Positions 11,275 through 24,275 of a stretch of DNA of 64,000 bases are shown here, in pieces (position 1 is the first letter of the stretch; the number at the start of each line of letters is the position of its first letter). A program made the translations under genes and the position numbers. Location: the NCBI RefSeq assembly GCF_963855985.1, contig NC_087095.1, positions 1,560,001 to 1,624,000 on the forward strand, written 5' to 3'. This stretch comes from Ostrinia nubilalis (Eukaryota > Arthropoda > Insecta > Lepidoptera > Crambidae). The notes under the pieces were generated by a model. It searched no databases, was not told the DNA's origin, and saw only the letters and a program-made list of their open reading frames with translations.

Positions 11275-13728
11275 AAGATCATCAGGCCATTTAGCCTCCA
11301 CCGTTGTGTCAAATTGACTACTTACATTAATTATGACATTAATCTTCCTATAGGCAAAAAAATAACTTCTACAGTAAAGTGCATTATAATTAAATACGCG
11401 AAAATGTATCTTAATTTTTCCAGATTTTTTAATTTTTCCAGTTGAACGCGATAAAATTGTAGTATTTTTTTTTTCAATATTAAGATACGAAAAAGTACAT
11501 AAAATTAGAACAAGCGAGTATTGTCTTTATAAAAAAAAACATAGAATAGAATTTCATAGTTTTTAACGTTTAATTCATTGAGCTGCGCTACAGTGACTAC
11601 GACTCCTGTTACGAAAATCCGTAGCGCCTAAGCTGCTACGAGTTACTACGACTTTTCCTTGTGCTTTAGTTTTCATTTTCGATTTTCATTTACAGTCATA
11701 CTAATACATATTTCCTTCTTTGTCTATGAGTTTTTGTTTTTCCATATTTTTAACTTATAGTAGTTGTGGTAAGTTTGGGTTAACAGGTTAAAAATTAAAA
11801 CAAAATGGCAATCTATGTATAATTAGGTACGTCGGATGTCCTATGATGAAAGAGAAGTTGATGTTTAACCTTTTTGAGTAATTTAAGTCTATTTCTTAAC
11901 CCCTTTTTGCTACACATGTCTTCATAAAATAATCATCTAAATAACCTAATTTGTTTCTCATTAAAACGCAATGTTGGCACCTAAAAAACTCATTACTTTT
12001 TGCTCTCACCTCAACCTGTCCATAAGATGCTACCTTCGATTCCAAACTACTTTCAAAATAACGAGTTGCATGTTATTTTCGTAATTTTGGCCCAAGAAAT
12101 TGAAGGATGCCTTGAAATTTTGCAACTTTATTGAACGATAGTTAGTATTTAGTATCACCGTTAATTGAGATCTAGTTCAGGATTTGGTCGTAAAATTTGA
12201 TGGCCTCCAACAGTTTATAGTTTTCGGTCATTGGCATGCGTTCGAGCGAAAGTAAAAAGTAAAAATATGCCTGCAGTTTTCTTCGCTTACTTGGATAAAA
12301 GAAAATGTTTAACTATCTCAACATAGACCTAAGTTAGTTAATCAAAACATGTATTTTGGAATACATTATTTAAATGCAAACATACTTAAAAACTCGGATG
12401 GTACTAATTATTTTAAATACGATAACTTAAGCAGAACTTGTCCTTTGGTAGTACTTACATATCTAAATACAAACATACATAAAACTTCAAGTATGTAAGT
12501 ATTATGATTCGTTAAGCATACGTCCATGTTTTAATGCTCATGTTCATCACACTAAGATTTGCTCTATACCGGACTCAAACATGCAACCTAGCGGCAGGTA
12601 CTTTCGCCACAAGCAGACGGATGATAATAATTAGCCTGATTTATGTAAGTATTGCTTAGTACCTAATTCTATATCAAATGACAGAGATAAAAGTAAACAC
12701 TAATATTTAGTTTGCAGACAGAACAATGACGTAACGTTTCTATTGTTTTATACAGGAATAAACCTTTGATGGATGATCAAGACACCACAGTCTGAGTCGA
12801 GCCTCCAATTGACTATGATTATATGATTCAGACGAGACTTTTGGGACCAGTATTTTTGTTTACAAAAAAGTAAAATTCAAAATGTTACAAATAAACTTTT
12901 ACAAAATGTACGAGTATTTATTTCATTATAACGATACTTTTTTTGGCAACATGGTATTCCACTTGTTATTACAGTATGATAGATCAAATTAGAGTGTACA
13001 TCTGGGTACTAAAATGGTGTTGAAAACTAAATGTGACAAGAATCAAGAGTGCCATTATGACGATTTCGGGACAGATTTATATTCCTCTTCAAACCCCATA
13101 AATGTGAATGTTCAAAAGTAAATACTATTAAATTACATAAATATACAGGATTATCCCGCATTCCAAGAGAAGTGTGACCACCCTAATCACAGGTGTTACA
13201 TCCACATTTTTATTAATGGCTATTTCACATTGTTGTTGCGCAACAGAAATAGAAGCGAACTGAGTCATTTTAGTTTTGTTGTGTCCACACGTGAAAGGTT
13301 CCATCGCGACTGAAGGTGAATGCTGAACAACAATAATTGGTTTCGTTAGTCCGGTTCCTTAATTACAAAAATCAAACAAAAACTTTATAATGTACAGATG
13401 TTAGCGCATCAGACTGTAATTTTGGTTGGAAAATCACCCCTATTACAAACATAGTAAGAGTCAGCAAAGTTTAAATTGAGGTGCCGTTGTCTGCACTTTC
13501 ATTATATTTTCAGTGCACTAAATTTAATGCACTAAACGACTATGATTAGCGTTAAAATTAAACCAATTATACGAGTACTTATTATTTCAGGTTTATTTCT
13601 TTAAATAAGCCTGTAACGAAACTAGTTTAGTATTGATTAATATTAATTAAATATAATTATTTTATTGTTAAATTTTAGCCGAAAGAAATACATTTTTATT
13701 TGTTTTTATTTTTCCTGCTTCTATTTTC
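11275..13728. other. Gene-free AT-rich intergenic DNA
   Basis: No gene, tRNA-like sequence or transposon end that I can support. A short stretch near 11590-11660 repeats CTACGA-type words (CTACGACT, GCTACGAG, ACTACGAC); similar words recur near 63200-63285. Confidence 0.5.
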
Positions 13729-13813
13729 GCTACTAACCGGGTGACGTGGAAATCATTGGGGGAGGCCTATATTCAGCAGTGGACGTCCTGTAGCTGAAAT
13801 GATGATGATGATG
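13729..13813 (+). mobile_element. RTE-type LINE 3' end (subfamily with ATG tail)
   Basis: Translating + gives the last residues of a LINE reverse transcriptase, ending in WKSLGEAYIQQWTSCS and stop TGA, followed by the (ATG)n tail characteristic of RTE elements. The same C-terminus is found intact at 43427-43566 and 26418-26523. Strongly 5'-truncated, as usual for LINE copies. Confidence 0.8.
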
Positions 13814-14125
13814 TTGCTCTCTCATAGAGATATAGAGATATGCCAACTAATGCGCTGAGTTCGAAACTCATTGTCGCATTAGAAATTCACACACACAAAG
13901 TAATAAAAATATCCACTGCTGTATCAGTACTCAACGTTCGAATAATCTTTAGTACTACGCAAGCAATGTAAACTGTTTACATTATGACGTCTGCAGCAAT
14001 GTGTTCTGTTTTTGGGCATATTCCTGCGACACCAGCCCCGCCCTCTTGTCACATCTCCCAGAAACTATTCTGTGATCTGTGAGCTCTCTGCTACCTAAGT
14101 TGTAGCCTACACTCTGATGCTTCGT

Positions 14126-14300
14126 TTCAGCCTAAAGACGTCCACGGCTGGACAAAGGCCTCCGCCAAGGATTTCCACGAAGACCAGTCCTGCACCGCTC
14201 GCATCCAGGCACCTCCCGCGACCTTCACCAGATCGTCAGTCCACCTAATAGGAAGCCTGCCCACGCTACGTCTTCAGGCTCGTAGTCCCCACTGATGCTT
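14126..14300 (-). mobile_element. RTE-type LINE 3' fragment, minus strand (second subfamily)
   Basis: The + strand carries CGTCCACGGCTGGACAAAGG, GGATTTCCACGAAGACC and ACCAGATCGTCAGTCCACC in order. Their complements encode the conserved LINE C-terminal region (RWTDDL near one end, the WTS-type end near the other). This is the subfamily whose copies at 35837, 46530 and 52192 have GAAC/TTCG-type tails. Confidence 0.75.
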
Positions 14301-14606
14301 GTCCGAGGCAAATCCCTACAAGAACTGCCTTGTGGTAACTTACAAACTTTTCCCAAATCGTCCGCCACGATAGCATCTCCGTACATCCACCCTAGCACCC
14401 GTGCTAGCGTGCAGATTACCCCGTATCTCGATCAACACCGCAAAGGCCGCGTCGCGTCCGGTGTTGCGACACAGTTGCGCCACAGTTGCGCCACAGTTGC
14501 GCCACATGTTGCAGTGTCGCCGGGAACCGCGCGTGCCGACGACGCCGCGATGCGTTCGATTGTAGGCCTATTGTTTAATTTGCTGGTCGTAATTGGATGT
14601 TTTTAA
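14301..14606. repeat. GC-richer segment with an 11-bp tandem repeat
   Basis: At about 14468-14511 the 11-base unit CACAGTTGCGC occurs three times in a row, plus a decayed fourth. It sits in a GC-rich patch running on from the LINE fragment. An open frame of 103 codons crosses it on +, but it begins in LINE sequence and has no recognisable domain, so I do not call a gene. Confidence 0.6.
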
Positions 14607-15445
14607 CACTTGGGTGGACTAAAAACCGCTTAAAGGACAATGGTTGGCCTTGGGTATGCAATTCAATGCATTTTTCTGAAGAAAAAAGGGTTATTTAGAA
14701 CTATATCACCTTACCGGGACTATAAGAGTCCTAAATACTTTCAAAAATCTAGTCCCACCTCTCGTCTAATCCGCGGCAACTCCAGTATCTAATTAGCCAG
14801 GGTTTGATTGAACACCAAACTACACCTATTTAGGGAAAAGTTTGTAGTAGTTCTAATTACGTTAGGAGTTAGGACAATAAAAGTTAGACGAGAAAAGTAG
14901 GTATTATGGTTCGGTAACAGAAAAATCTAGATTTAAGTGGCTTAATAGATACGAAGGTTGTAAATAAACCAATTGCCTATAAGACATTTGAATACTTCTT
15001 CATGAAATATTACGCATTTTTGATGCACGATATAAAACTTAATTAGATCTGCACGCAGAGTACATAACTATTACATCAAACTGCGTTTTAAGCTAAAATT
15101 GTTCTAGATAATAACTCATATTGTAAAACATCAACAATTACTGTAAATAACTTAATACCCCATAATAAAGCGGCACGGCATCCCGTTCAAATTAAACTTA
15201 ATTGTTTAAATCCTAATTAGGCATGAACTAGTTAAAAACACATATCAATTAGTTATCAAGCTCAGTGCCGAATTAATTAGCGTTGCAAAATTCATCTCAC
15301 ACGTAATCATCAATTAACGCAAATATCTGTAATAAACACTGCGTGTTTTATAAAAGGCAATAAGGATTAGTAGACTGTAAAGGAGGAATGTACAAGAGAC
15401 CCGCTGAATTAGTGGGCAACATTATGAAGGTGATAAAATAGACTA
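14607..15445. other. Gene-free AT-rich DNA
   Basis: No supported feature. Many AATTAG/TAATTA words and stops in every frame. Confidence 0.45.
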
Positions 15446-15450
15446 GTTAC

Positions 15451-15780
15451 TTTTTTTTATCCACAACGAGGCAGCTCTTGGCCTTCATCTCACCTGATGG
15501 TAAGTGATGATCAGGCCGAAGGTGGAAGCGAGCTTCACCCGGAATCCTCAACCACGGAGGAACTGGCTATCTTACCCCTAACTGCCGAAACACAACAATG
15601 CTGTTAACATTGTTGTTATGGCGACAGACTTAGGTAAGATGGTGGTAGCTAGCCAGGCGGACTTACAACAAGCCCAACCACCAACCAAACCGAACAGAAA
15701 AATCTGCCCCCACTGGGAATCGTACCCGGGACCTCTGCGTCTGAAGCAGGTGGTCTTATCACTAGACTACAGAGGCGGTT
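15451..15780 (-). repeat. tRNA-derived SINE, near full length, minus strand
   Basis: On the minus strand the element opens with CCGCCTCTGTAGTCTAGTG (A box) and GGTACGATTCCCAGTGGGGG (B box), continues through a body that includes the dyad AATGCTGTTAACATT, and ends in a poly-A tail (the T run at 15451-15459). Head, body and tail are all present, about 330 bp. Target duplications were not clear to me. Confidence 0.8.
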
Positions 15781-16163
15781 AAAACTTGTAACAGAACAAC
15801 GAGCCGCTCTATGAATGTTCTAGTGTATCACCCTTTCGCCAACCAAATGTTGAACACGCTCGCAGTTTTTTTACAACCTAATTGTACAAATTAACGAGCA
15901 TATAGGTATAACATTTTGTCGAGCCTTAACAGGAGCGCGAGAGATGCACATTTCAACAAAGAGTGAACGCGTACAACGAAGTGTTAAGGGTAAATGAACA
16001 TTCACTGTGATCATTTACCTCTTTCCTTACGCCCTTAATCAATACATGCATTACCGTCGTTAGGCATAAATGTTTTGTGTCTTACCTGAAACAAGAAATA
16101 AAAATGTTTAATATTTCCAAAGCGTTCGATCATAGCATCTCAAATTGAATAAAGAAACAATTA

Positions 16164-16352
16164 GGCGATTATCACACTGCACCGCGCTCCACCGCGGTAC
16201 GCGGGACGACAGATTTAATCATTATATGCAAGTACCTCAGTTTGTATAGAAAACACGCGCGGAACAACACACTGACAATGCGTTTGCGCGCGGGATTCGT
16301 TATATGTCGCCACGCGGACCGCGGCAGAGCGCGGTGCAGTGTGATAATCGCC
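16164..16352. mobile_element. MITE, PIF/Harbinger type (189 bp)
   Basis: The ends are inverted repeats of about 40 bases beginning GGCGATTATCACACTGCACC. Flanking TTA at 16161-16163 and 16353-16355 is a 3-bp target duplication, the hallmark of PIF/Harbinger elements. It is unusually GC-rich (repeated CCGCGG and GCGCGG) for this window. No coding capacity. Confidence 0.85.
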
Positions 16353-16406
16353 TTAACAGTGTACAGTGATGATGATTTGCGGAGGTATCAACAAATTAAT
16401 GTAGTA

Positions 16407-16528
16407 TAGTCAGCGTCAAGTAGTTCCTGACACCCAAAGTGGACAACAGAACCTTACTCCAATTGTATCAAAGACGTGTTGCGAACTTTTGACTACTTTG
16501 GGTGTCACGACCTATTTGACGCTAAATG
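16407..16528. mobile_element. MITE, TA-flanked 'CAGTCAGCGTC' family, copy 1
   Basis: The left end TAGTCAGCGTCAAGTAG pairs with the right end CTATTTGACGCTAAATG. Inner terminal words TGACACCCAAAGT and ACTTTGGGTGTCA also pair. Two more members lie at 24485-24898 and 32471-32683. TA at the insertion point suggests a Tc1/mariner-class source. Confidence 0.75.
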
Positions 16529-17189
16529 TACAAAAAAGACTACAAAAATAAATCTGTTGCATCAAACTGCATAATGCAAACGACAAATAAAACCCCATCT
16601 AAATTCCAAGTGGTCGTAAATAAGCAAGATGACATTCGTAAAGTATTGCTCAAAAATTCCTTAACACGAGTATAGCGCTTGTGTAACACCACGAGTGAGG
16701 TGGCGATTATGAGTTTTATTCCTTTTAGATTTTATTTACATTGGAACGAAAACCACTAAACCACCTACAATAAAAGTACCTGTTGTAAATAAATGTACGT
16801 AATAGTTGTTGATCTTTAAGACTCGTTTTTCCTGCACTTAGATTCAGCGATTCAGCTTTATAGAAAGGTGTTCTGATTTCGACGATCAGGGCAATCAGGT
16901 TCAGGGAACCAAGATCAGGGAAGTATCTTATCAAAAAACAATCTGAAAACAAAAACATACCTACCTATATTTACCTAAATGTAAATGGACGACGGAACAT
17001 TACTTAGGTACTCGTACTGTGTGTATTTTACCCTGATTTTCAGGCAATCTGCTGAACAATTTCATTCACACTGTTAATTCGATCTTTTCAGCAACGAACA
17101 AGGGTGATCTAAAGTCATCGTGTTGTTTACATCTTATGTATAGCCTACTAAAATATACTTTTCGTAGTAAAATGTCGATAGCTTAATCA

Positions 17190-17362
17190 AGTTGAAAAGT
17201 CGAAACGCAAACGTGGTCGCCCCAACCAAACTTAGCGGCGCACGGTAGCAGACGAGGCGAAGAAAATCGGCAAGATTTGGAGCGAGATCAAACGCGAAGC
17301 TCAAGACCGAACGCGATGGAGGGATGTTGTGGACACCCTCTACTCCATTTACGGGACATAGG
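17190..17362 (+). mobile_element. LINE reverse transcriptase C-terminal fragment
   Basis: Translated on + it gives fragments such as RRTVADEAKKIGKIWSEIKR and AQDRTRWRDVVDTLYSIYGT then stop, which resembles the C-terminus of a lepidopteran non-LTR retrotransposon polyprotein (the A-x-DRxxWR motif). It is distinct in sequence from the RTE subfamilies elsewhere in the window. 5'-truncated. Confidence 0.7.
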
Positions 17363-20112
17363 ACCTTAAGTCAGGTTGATAAAGTTGAAGACTCGATAAC
17401 ATATGACATTGAACACATAATGCCAAAATGAATGCAAAGATGAATGAGTCCATCCATAAAAAACTCGCAGCATAATTCATTGAATGCATAATAAGGTTTA
17501 CGCATAATATAACCGTTAGTCGGCTTCTTACGATCAGCTCCACTCACACGTCAAGGTCATCGGATACTGTTATGAAAAGAGATCATCGTTGATTGATAGG
17601 TCCCTTTGAAGACTCGATAATGAAGCTTGTTAGGCTAGAACTGATTAATTTAATCATTACTGATCAAAGTGTAATTAGGTTAATGATTTTATCAAGCTGG
17701 TGGATTAGTTAAAGTATCAAAATAGGCTAAATTTTAACTAAAATATGCAAAAATCAGGCCTCCTCAGCTCCTCTGGCCGAATCTTCAATTTTCTCCTGGT
17801 AAATTAGGATCACAGCGCCATCTTATCAAGTTAAATTAGAGAGAGTCCTGCTGTTGTGGAGACTAAATGTAGAATGCATGCCTTTGACGATGATAAATGA
17901 TAACATAAAAACTTTAACACATAACTTCCTTGGCAATTTAGATTCTATCGGATCAGAGTTTTGGGGTTCGTTTGGCTGGTTAAGTCAAGCGGCGTCAGAC
18001 TTTAGTCTGAGACCAGGGTTATCTCAGTTGTTAAAATCGACACGATAGGACGACTGCAATAGATGTAGTAGAAAATTAAAAACATTATTTTCATCGTATG
18101 TCCTACTGGTATCTGAACCCAGAACCTCCAAACTCTCTCTTAGTCCAACACTCTAATAAGACTACGGGAGCATTGCAATAAATACCTATCAACTTACCGA
18201 TTTATCTATATCTAGAGTGCGAATGCTTGTTTCCCAACTCTAATTAGATCGGCCGCTGCTTTCGTTGCCTTTTTGTCTAAACATGTTCCGACATTACGAA
18301 GTGATTGTGTCTAATAAAACGAGCATTACAATCGATAGTCATGCGTCTTAGCACCGAGAGGAGTTTCATAATCTCATAATGATTCCGTCTCAAATTATTT
18401 TAAGTTGCGTTTCATATTTGCCAATCGTTGGAGTCCAAGTGAGACGTGTACAAGAGATTGCTACGGTTTATATAGTTAAAAAAGGGATATTTTAATAATA
18501 AAATAGGTCTTGGTAGTTTTTGTCAGCATTAGGCTTAAAAACAACTCTTGCTTCCATTTGCAACTTAGTTGGAACAATAGTATTAGCTAATCATAAAATA
18601 TTATTAGATCATAAATCTATCGGACACCATAATAACGTTTATATGGACGTTTTAGTCGTAATAGTAAAACAGTTTTAATGGCTTTTATAGAAGCTCTAAC
18701 AGAGGTATTGTATAAGATATGAAATCAATCAATATTTGTTTAAGGGCTTCTTATTATGGCCGTATCTTTTGAGTCTAACATACCAGTGCTTCGTGACTTG
18801 ACAATTACATGTGTCAGGTAGTAACAATTTATCTAACAATGAACCAAGAATTCTTAAGCCCCTTATTTTAATCACAATAATCCCTATTACCCAGGTTAGG
18901 GAGGTTAGAGTGTTGTCACAATATGCCTTTGGACTTCATGAATAAAGATCGCTATCGCCTGTACCCCGAGCCAGCCAAAGTGCCGTGGTCGGTGGTCCGT
19001 TTTGCTCCACATACGCACCGCATGGACGTCTCCGGCGACATTGCAAAATTCTTTTTTAAGGTGCAGTTCCGAGATTAGCGACCGCAATCGATGTTGAGTA
19101 GCAGGTTTAGAGCTCAAAATTATTTTTATAATCAAAGACTATTAATATCCTAAGAAGTCGAACTGAAAGTTTTAAAATAATCTCTAAAAAAATCTCTACT
19201 TTCGATTGTGACAGGCATTCGCTTGGCGCATAAGAAAATTGCAAATTGACAGTCCTTATAACTTACGCGGTGGAACATAGGTATAAAGCACAGCTAGTCT
19301 TATTCCACCCAACTGAATTAATGCGGACTTATTTTATTGTGATCGACTTTTAATGTATCTTCCGATTAAAAACGCTTAAAGTAAGACCATAAATACAATA
19401 TAAAATTAAGGCCATGTAGAGTCACAGGTGACCGCTGAAACATCTGATAACTATTAAAATATCACGAACAAGACGTTTTTTCATGATTCTGATTTGAGGC
19501 GACAAGTTCAATTGCCGCAGTCAATCTCGGAACTGTCCCTTAACTCCAACGCCGTATGAGCTAACGTTTTTCTTACGAAAACGTAATGAAACTGTACACT
19601 CGATTATTTTATTCACTAATAATATACGCAAGGTTATGTTCACTGTTATATTTGCCGAGTTTCTAATATATTCAATGCGAAAATTAATACGTATGCGTCA
19701 TAGTTGTTGCTATAGTTAACTCTGATTTATGTCTATCATACTTTAAGCCATTCCGACGTGTGTAACGAGCGATATTTTGTTAGTTTATTAATGAATCCTG
19801 GAAACGTACTCTGCAATTCTATCATTAAATGGTTAAAATGTCTGAAACGGTTTCCGTTGGTAGAAAATAATTAGAAAAATGAATGAATTGTTACAAAAAC
19901 GTGTTTGGGCTTTTATAACTGCCTAGATTATACTAGACTACCCTTGGAAAAATAAATGCATAACTATTTTTGTTATAAAATAACGTTGGTTAAGAAATAA
20001 TAAATATAGTAGCAAATTATAAGTAAGTAAAACTATTTGTAGATCACAATAGCACTGAAAAATAAAAAGAAGCTGACAATACTTAAAAAGCTCAGTGGTA
20101 TCGAAGCAGTAA
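17363..20112. other. Gene-free AT-rich DNA with one tRNA-like remnant
   Basis: Only the tRNA-like sequence at 18111-18170 (minus) stands out. It contains the B-box-like GGTTCTGGGTTCAGA and upstream GTAGTCTTATTAGAG. I see no gene. Open frames are short, unlinked and lack any recognisable domain. Confidence 0.5.
18111..18170 (-). repeat. tRNA-like SINE head (remnant)
   Basis: Minus strand CTCCCGTAGTCTTATTAGAG then GAGGTTCTGGGTTCAGA shows A-box and B-box spacing of about 30 bases. No intact acceptor stem, so a SINE relic rather than a tRNA gene. Confidence 0.4.
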
Positions 20113-20114
20113 AA

Positions 20115-20308
20115 TAATAATATTATAAATGCGAAAGTTTCCATGGATGTCTGGATGTTTGTTACTCTTTCACGCAAAAACTACTAAATGGATTTTGATG
20201 AAACTTTACAGTATTATTGTTTATAACCCAGAATAAATATAGGCTATAATTTATGACGATCTGTGACAAACTAAATTTCACGCGGGTGAAGCCGCGGTCA
20301 AAAGCTAG
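20115..20308 (+). mobile_element. Helitron-like non-autonomous element, family B copy 1
   Basis: Contains TAATATTATAAATGCGAAAG at the 5' side, an interior with TTGATGAAACTTTACAGTAT, and the 3' end CACGCGGGTGAAGCCGCGG, a hairpin, followed about ten bases on by CTAG and T. It shares its 3' end with the elements at 20588, 25121, 37383 and 49286. No coding capacity. Confidence 0.65.
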
Positions 20309-20587
20309 TCATTTCATATTTAGGAAGTCGAGAGAGACTTAGCCACATTTACAAACTGCTATAAGTAGCTACTACCTACATTAAGTACTAAAACAAGCCA
20401 CTAAATCAAGTTCCGTTACAAAATTAGTTCCTAACATAGCCCGAGACAAATCGAAATGCAATCATGAATCAAACAGATAGTTTAATCAGTAACAAATCTA
20501 TGGCACAAAAAGCTCTATGACATGCCACAGTATAAAAAACACAGTATGATCACATAAATCGAAATTCAGCCTAATCATGATTTTTCA

Positions 20588-20801
20588 TCTACACTGATAT
20601 TATAAAGAGGAAAACTTTGTTTGTTTGGTTGTAATGAATAGGCTCAAAAACTACTGGACCGTTTTTAAAAATTCTTTCACCATTCGAAAGCTACATTATC
20701 CACGAGTAACATAGGCTAAATTTTATTTTGGAAAAAATAGGGTTCCGTTAAATATGTAAATAATATAGTCCACGCGCGTGAAGCCGCGGGCGGAAAGCTA
20801 G
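20588..20801 (+). mobile_element. Helitron-like non-autonomous element, family B copy 2
   Basis: Starts TCTACACTGATATTATAAAG and ends GTGAAGCCGCGGGCGGAAAG then CTAG, next base T. It lies only 280 bp from copy 1 in the same orientation. The interior differs from copy 1 over most of its length, so only the termini are shared. Confidence 0.65.
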
Positions 20802-20809
20802 TAAGGGAT

Positions 20810-21437
20810 AAAAGCTTCTCTGTTCACAGGTTGGGTTTATTATTATGAGGCTACAAAGAAGTGGGAATGAGGGGTGGGAATGAAAAGTGGAATGATTGAG
20901 GTCCAATTTTGCGCATCAATTGTTGCCTAATATACTATTTCCACTAATCAACTTTATTAGAGCGGCTTGATAATTGTTACAAATTAATTTAATTAGGTAC
21001 TAATTTCACGTAACTCTAGTTACGTTTCAGGTTTGTGTGTAATTGCCTGAAAAAGCTATATTATTATTACACACCACATGTAAAACGAATAACCAGGTGT
21101 TCCCATTAAGATAAGGAAAATCCGTTCCTTGTGTCCAAAATATTTGTGTTTTTTTTTTTGAGGAAAACGTAAAATATTATGAAGAGTTTTTTTCTGTGCA
21201 ACTGTTTTATTTAATCTAGCGCCTTGCATACTTTCCCCACTTAGCATAGTGACTCACCTTACTACGCTTTTCTACGCTATGACAATAATACTACGAAAAA
21301 ACACATTCCGCTCTAAGAACAAAAACAACCTTGGTTCGGTATGACAATCGCACAAAAACGCTCGAGCTGAGAACGAGCGTTTGCGAAATTACTATTAAGC
21401 GTTGTATTCTGTGGTATCTGTGTATGCCATTTGTACA
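20810..21437. other. Gene-free DNA before the tandem duplication
   Basis: No gene recognised. A small dyad, AACGCTCG/CGAGCGTT, sits near 21358-21383. Confidence 0.45.
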
Positions 21438-22901
21438 GTGGCAAATAATAACGCTTATTTTACAAAACGCTTCTTTTGAATGAACGTAAATGGATATCAA
21501 ATAGCTAGCTACATATGTATTTGGTATCCATTGTGATTGTTAAATACACGTAGCTCTATCTACATAGAGCTACATGTATTTTAAGTGTTCTTATGAATAT
21601 GAATAAATATTTCAGCTGTCACTCTGTCGCCACATCACGAAGATTTTTGTCGTAGAAGCTTGGAAATGCATTTTTTTTGTGACTGTAGCTAAATGCTCTC
21701 AAAGTAAAAAGCATTTACAATTTAAAATAAGCAGTCATTTAAAAGTTCTTTCTACGGGCCCAGAACTAAATTTTAGACGGGATAGTGATGATTTCATGCT
21801 ATTTGCGATTATACGTATGTAGATTTATCAATTCATTTGTAGAGTGAACAATATCGAAACATTACTACTAGCTTGTAAAGATAAAAAAAGGTTTCAAGTA
21901 AACGTTTATCCTCCCCAGTGTACGCCTCCGCACAGCATTACGAAAACACCATCGTGAGCATATCGACAGAAATGATCTACATAAATATACAACGACCACG
22001 TTGCTGCCTGTTGCCCATTGGCGTTGGTTCAAAACGTACAAACTCTTTGGTATACAAAACTGATGTATAAATGCCAAATAAAATTATATTATTATGTTGG
22101 TTACGGTTCAGCAACCGTAACGGTTAACTTTGAAGTGTTTTTTTTGACACCTTTCTTAGTGATACTTACGTGGCAAATAATAACGCTTATTTTACAAAAC
22201 GCTTCTTTTGAATGAACGTAAATGGATATCAAATAGCTAGCTACATATGTATTTGGTATCCATTGTGATTGTTAAATACACGTAGCTCTATCTACATAGA
22301 GCTACATGTATTTTAAGTGTTCTTATGAGTATGAATAAATATTTCAGCTGTCACTCTGTCGCCACATCACGAAGATTTTTGTCGTAGAAGCTTGGAAATG
22401 CATTTTTTTTGTGACTGTAGCTAAATGCTCTCAAAGTAAAAAGCATTTACAATTTAAAATAAGCAGTCATTTAAAAGTTCTTTCTACGGGCCCAGAACTA
22501 AATTTTAGACGGGATAGTGATGATTTCATGCTATTTGCGATTATACGTATGTAGATTTATCAATTCATTTGTAGAGTGAACAATATCGAAACATTACTAC
22601 TAGCTTGTAAAGATAAAAAAAGGTTTCAAGTAAACGTTTATCCTCCCCAGTGTACGCCTCCGCACAGCATTACGAAAACACCATCGTGAGCATATCGACA
22701 GAAATGATCTACATAAATATACAACGACCACGTTGCTGCCTGTTGCCCATTGGCGTTGGTTCAAAACGTACAAACTCTTTGGTATACAAAACTGATGTAT
22801 AAATGCCAAATAAAATTATATTATTATGTTGGTTACGGTTCAGCAACCGTAACGGTTAACTTTGAAGTGTTTTTTTTGACACCTTTCTTAGTGATACTTA
22901 C
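21438..22901. repeat. 732-bp tandem duplication, two nearly identical copies
   Basis: Copy 1 covers 21438-22169 and copy 2 covers 22170-22901. Bases agree at an offset of 732 throughout my reading except A at 21597 against G at 22329. The unit contains a dyad (TACACGTAGCTCTAT / ATAGAGCTACATGTA) and the dyad GTTACGGTTCAGCAACCGTAAC. A 69-codon open frame on the minus strand is therefore present twice (21868-22077 and 22600-22809), but it has no recognisable domain. The near identity means either a very recent duplication or an assembly artefact. Confidence 0.95.
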
Positions 22902-22904
22902 GTG

Positions 22905-23511
22905 TAAGGCAATTGATTTAAGATAAGAAGTAAAAATACTGTCAATTAAAGTTGCTTTCTTTGGGCTTGGTTTTTTCTAAATGCATTGTATTACGTTGAA
23001 ACCAAAGTTGCTTTTTAGTTTGACTGCAAATCGACTGGATTTAAGAAGCATGTTATTTTTTCTCAACAATTTTAGGGATGTTTCCGATTGCAAAACTGGA
23101 CTGTCGTGTGAATGTATATGTGTGTTTAATTTGAATTACAATTTCGAAATTATCGGTTTTTTACTGGACAGACCAAATAGGATGTCCGTGTGAAAGTTGA
23201 TATTAAATGGGTACCTATATTAATAAACGGGATCCTGCAAAACACAGTTCCTGCTCTCCGTGGGAACAAGCCCCTATTTCAGCTGAATTAAATAAGTAGG
23301 TGCATTGAAAAACACCGGAAAACATTACTAGTTTATACAAACGCTTCAAATAATTCCGAATTCACTTCACACCTCCTAAAATGTAGACCGTGTACGCCTC
23401 TGCCTACTCTAGCCATAAAAAATTGCAAAACAAACATCAGAGCACGCGCCGGCGCAGCGAACAATGAATGAACCGAGAGGAACCGGTCGCATGCGTGACA
23501 AACATGCATTA
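22905..23511. other. Gene-free DNA
   Basis: No supported feature. Short open frames here have no recognisable motif. Confidence 0.4.
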
Positions 23512-23514
23512 TTA

Positions 23515-24087
23515 GGCCCGTTTTCCACTTAAGCGGAGACGAAACAAGATGAGACGTGATATAATCAATAATTGGATAGTTTTGACACAATCAACCGATA
23601 ATTCTGAGACGCACTTCATTCTAGCCCTGAAAATCGATTTGGTTTTCAATTTGACTTTAGTGGCTTTGAAGCCAATAAAAGGTATACAAAATACTGCACA
23701 TATAATATGTACAATTAAACGCTGTTGAAACATTATTAAACAAATAATATTTAAATAAAATATTACAGGTTTAGTGTCTTTTGAAAGCTCATAAAAAGTA
23801 TGTCAACTGACTGTGACATCAAGAACCCAATTTCGTTATTCACAGGTGTCATCTTCGAACAGCTTCAGTGGAAATAATTGAGCAGAGCGGAGAAGGGAAG
23901 TAAAATGTCTGCATACAAAATATGTTGCACTGAGCGGGACAGAGTAGATCAGGAACGAAAAGACCGCTCAGAAAGAGAAAAGGTCTTCCCACATGTTCAC
24001 TCCGCTCCTTTAGTGGAAATGTCCTGCGCGCTATGTCGCTTGTCTCTTCACATCTCGTATCGCATCCACCTTAGTGGAAAACCGCCC
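23515..24087. mobile_element. MITE-like element, PIF/Harbinger type (about 573 bp, diverged)
   Basis: The left end GGCCCGTTTTCCACTTAAG and the right end TTAGTGGAAAACCGCCC are imperfect inverted repeats extending about 45 bases. TTA flanks both sides (23512-23514 and 24088-24090). Its open frames are not transposase-like. The termini have diverged, so it is older than the 200-bp family. Confidence 0.6.
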
Positions 24088-24275
24088 TTAAACAGTGCCT
24101 CTGTGTCAGCTGTGTACATTGACACAATCTCTTGTAAGCAATCAGGAACTTAATTGGGCTGTTATATTCTGATATGCAATTGTTTCTTGCGATTTAACAT
24201 TTTGTTAACTTGTTATTGCATCATCAGCTGAAGAATTATTTAAACTTTAGGGAAAAAGCGATGGCATGAATTCGA

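Noticed and set aside
14295..14606. 103-codon open frame in a GC-rich patch
   Set aside because: Starts in LINE sequence, crosses an 11-bp tandem repeat and has no recognisable domain.
21868..22809. Repeated 69-codon minus-strand frame as a duplicated gene
   Set aside because: Identity follows from the 732-bp DNA duplication. No domain, signal peptide or splice context is visible.
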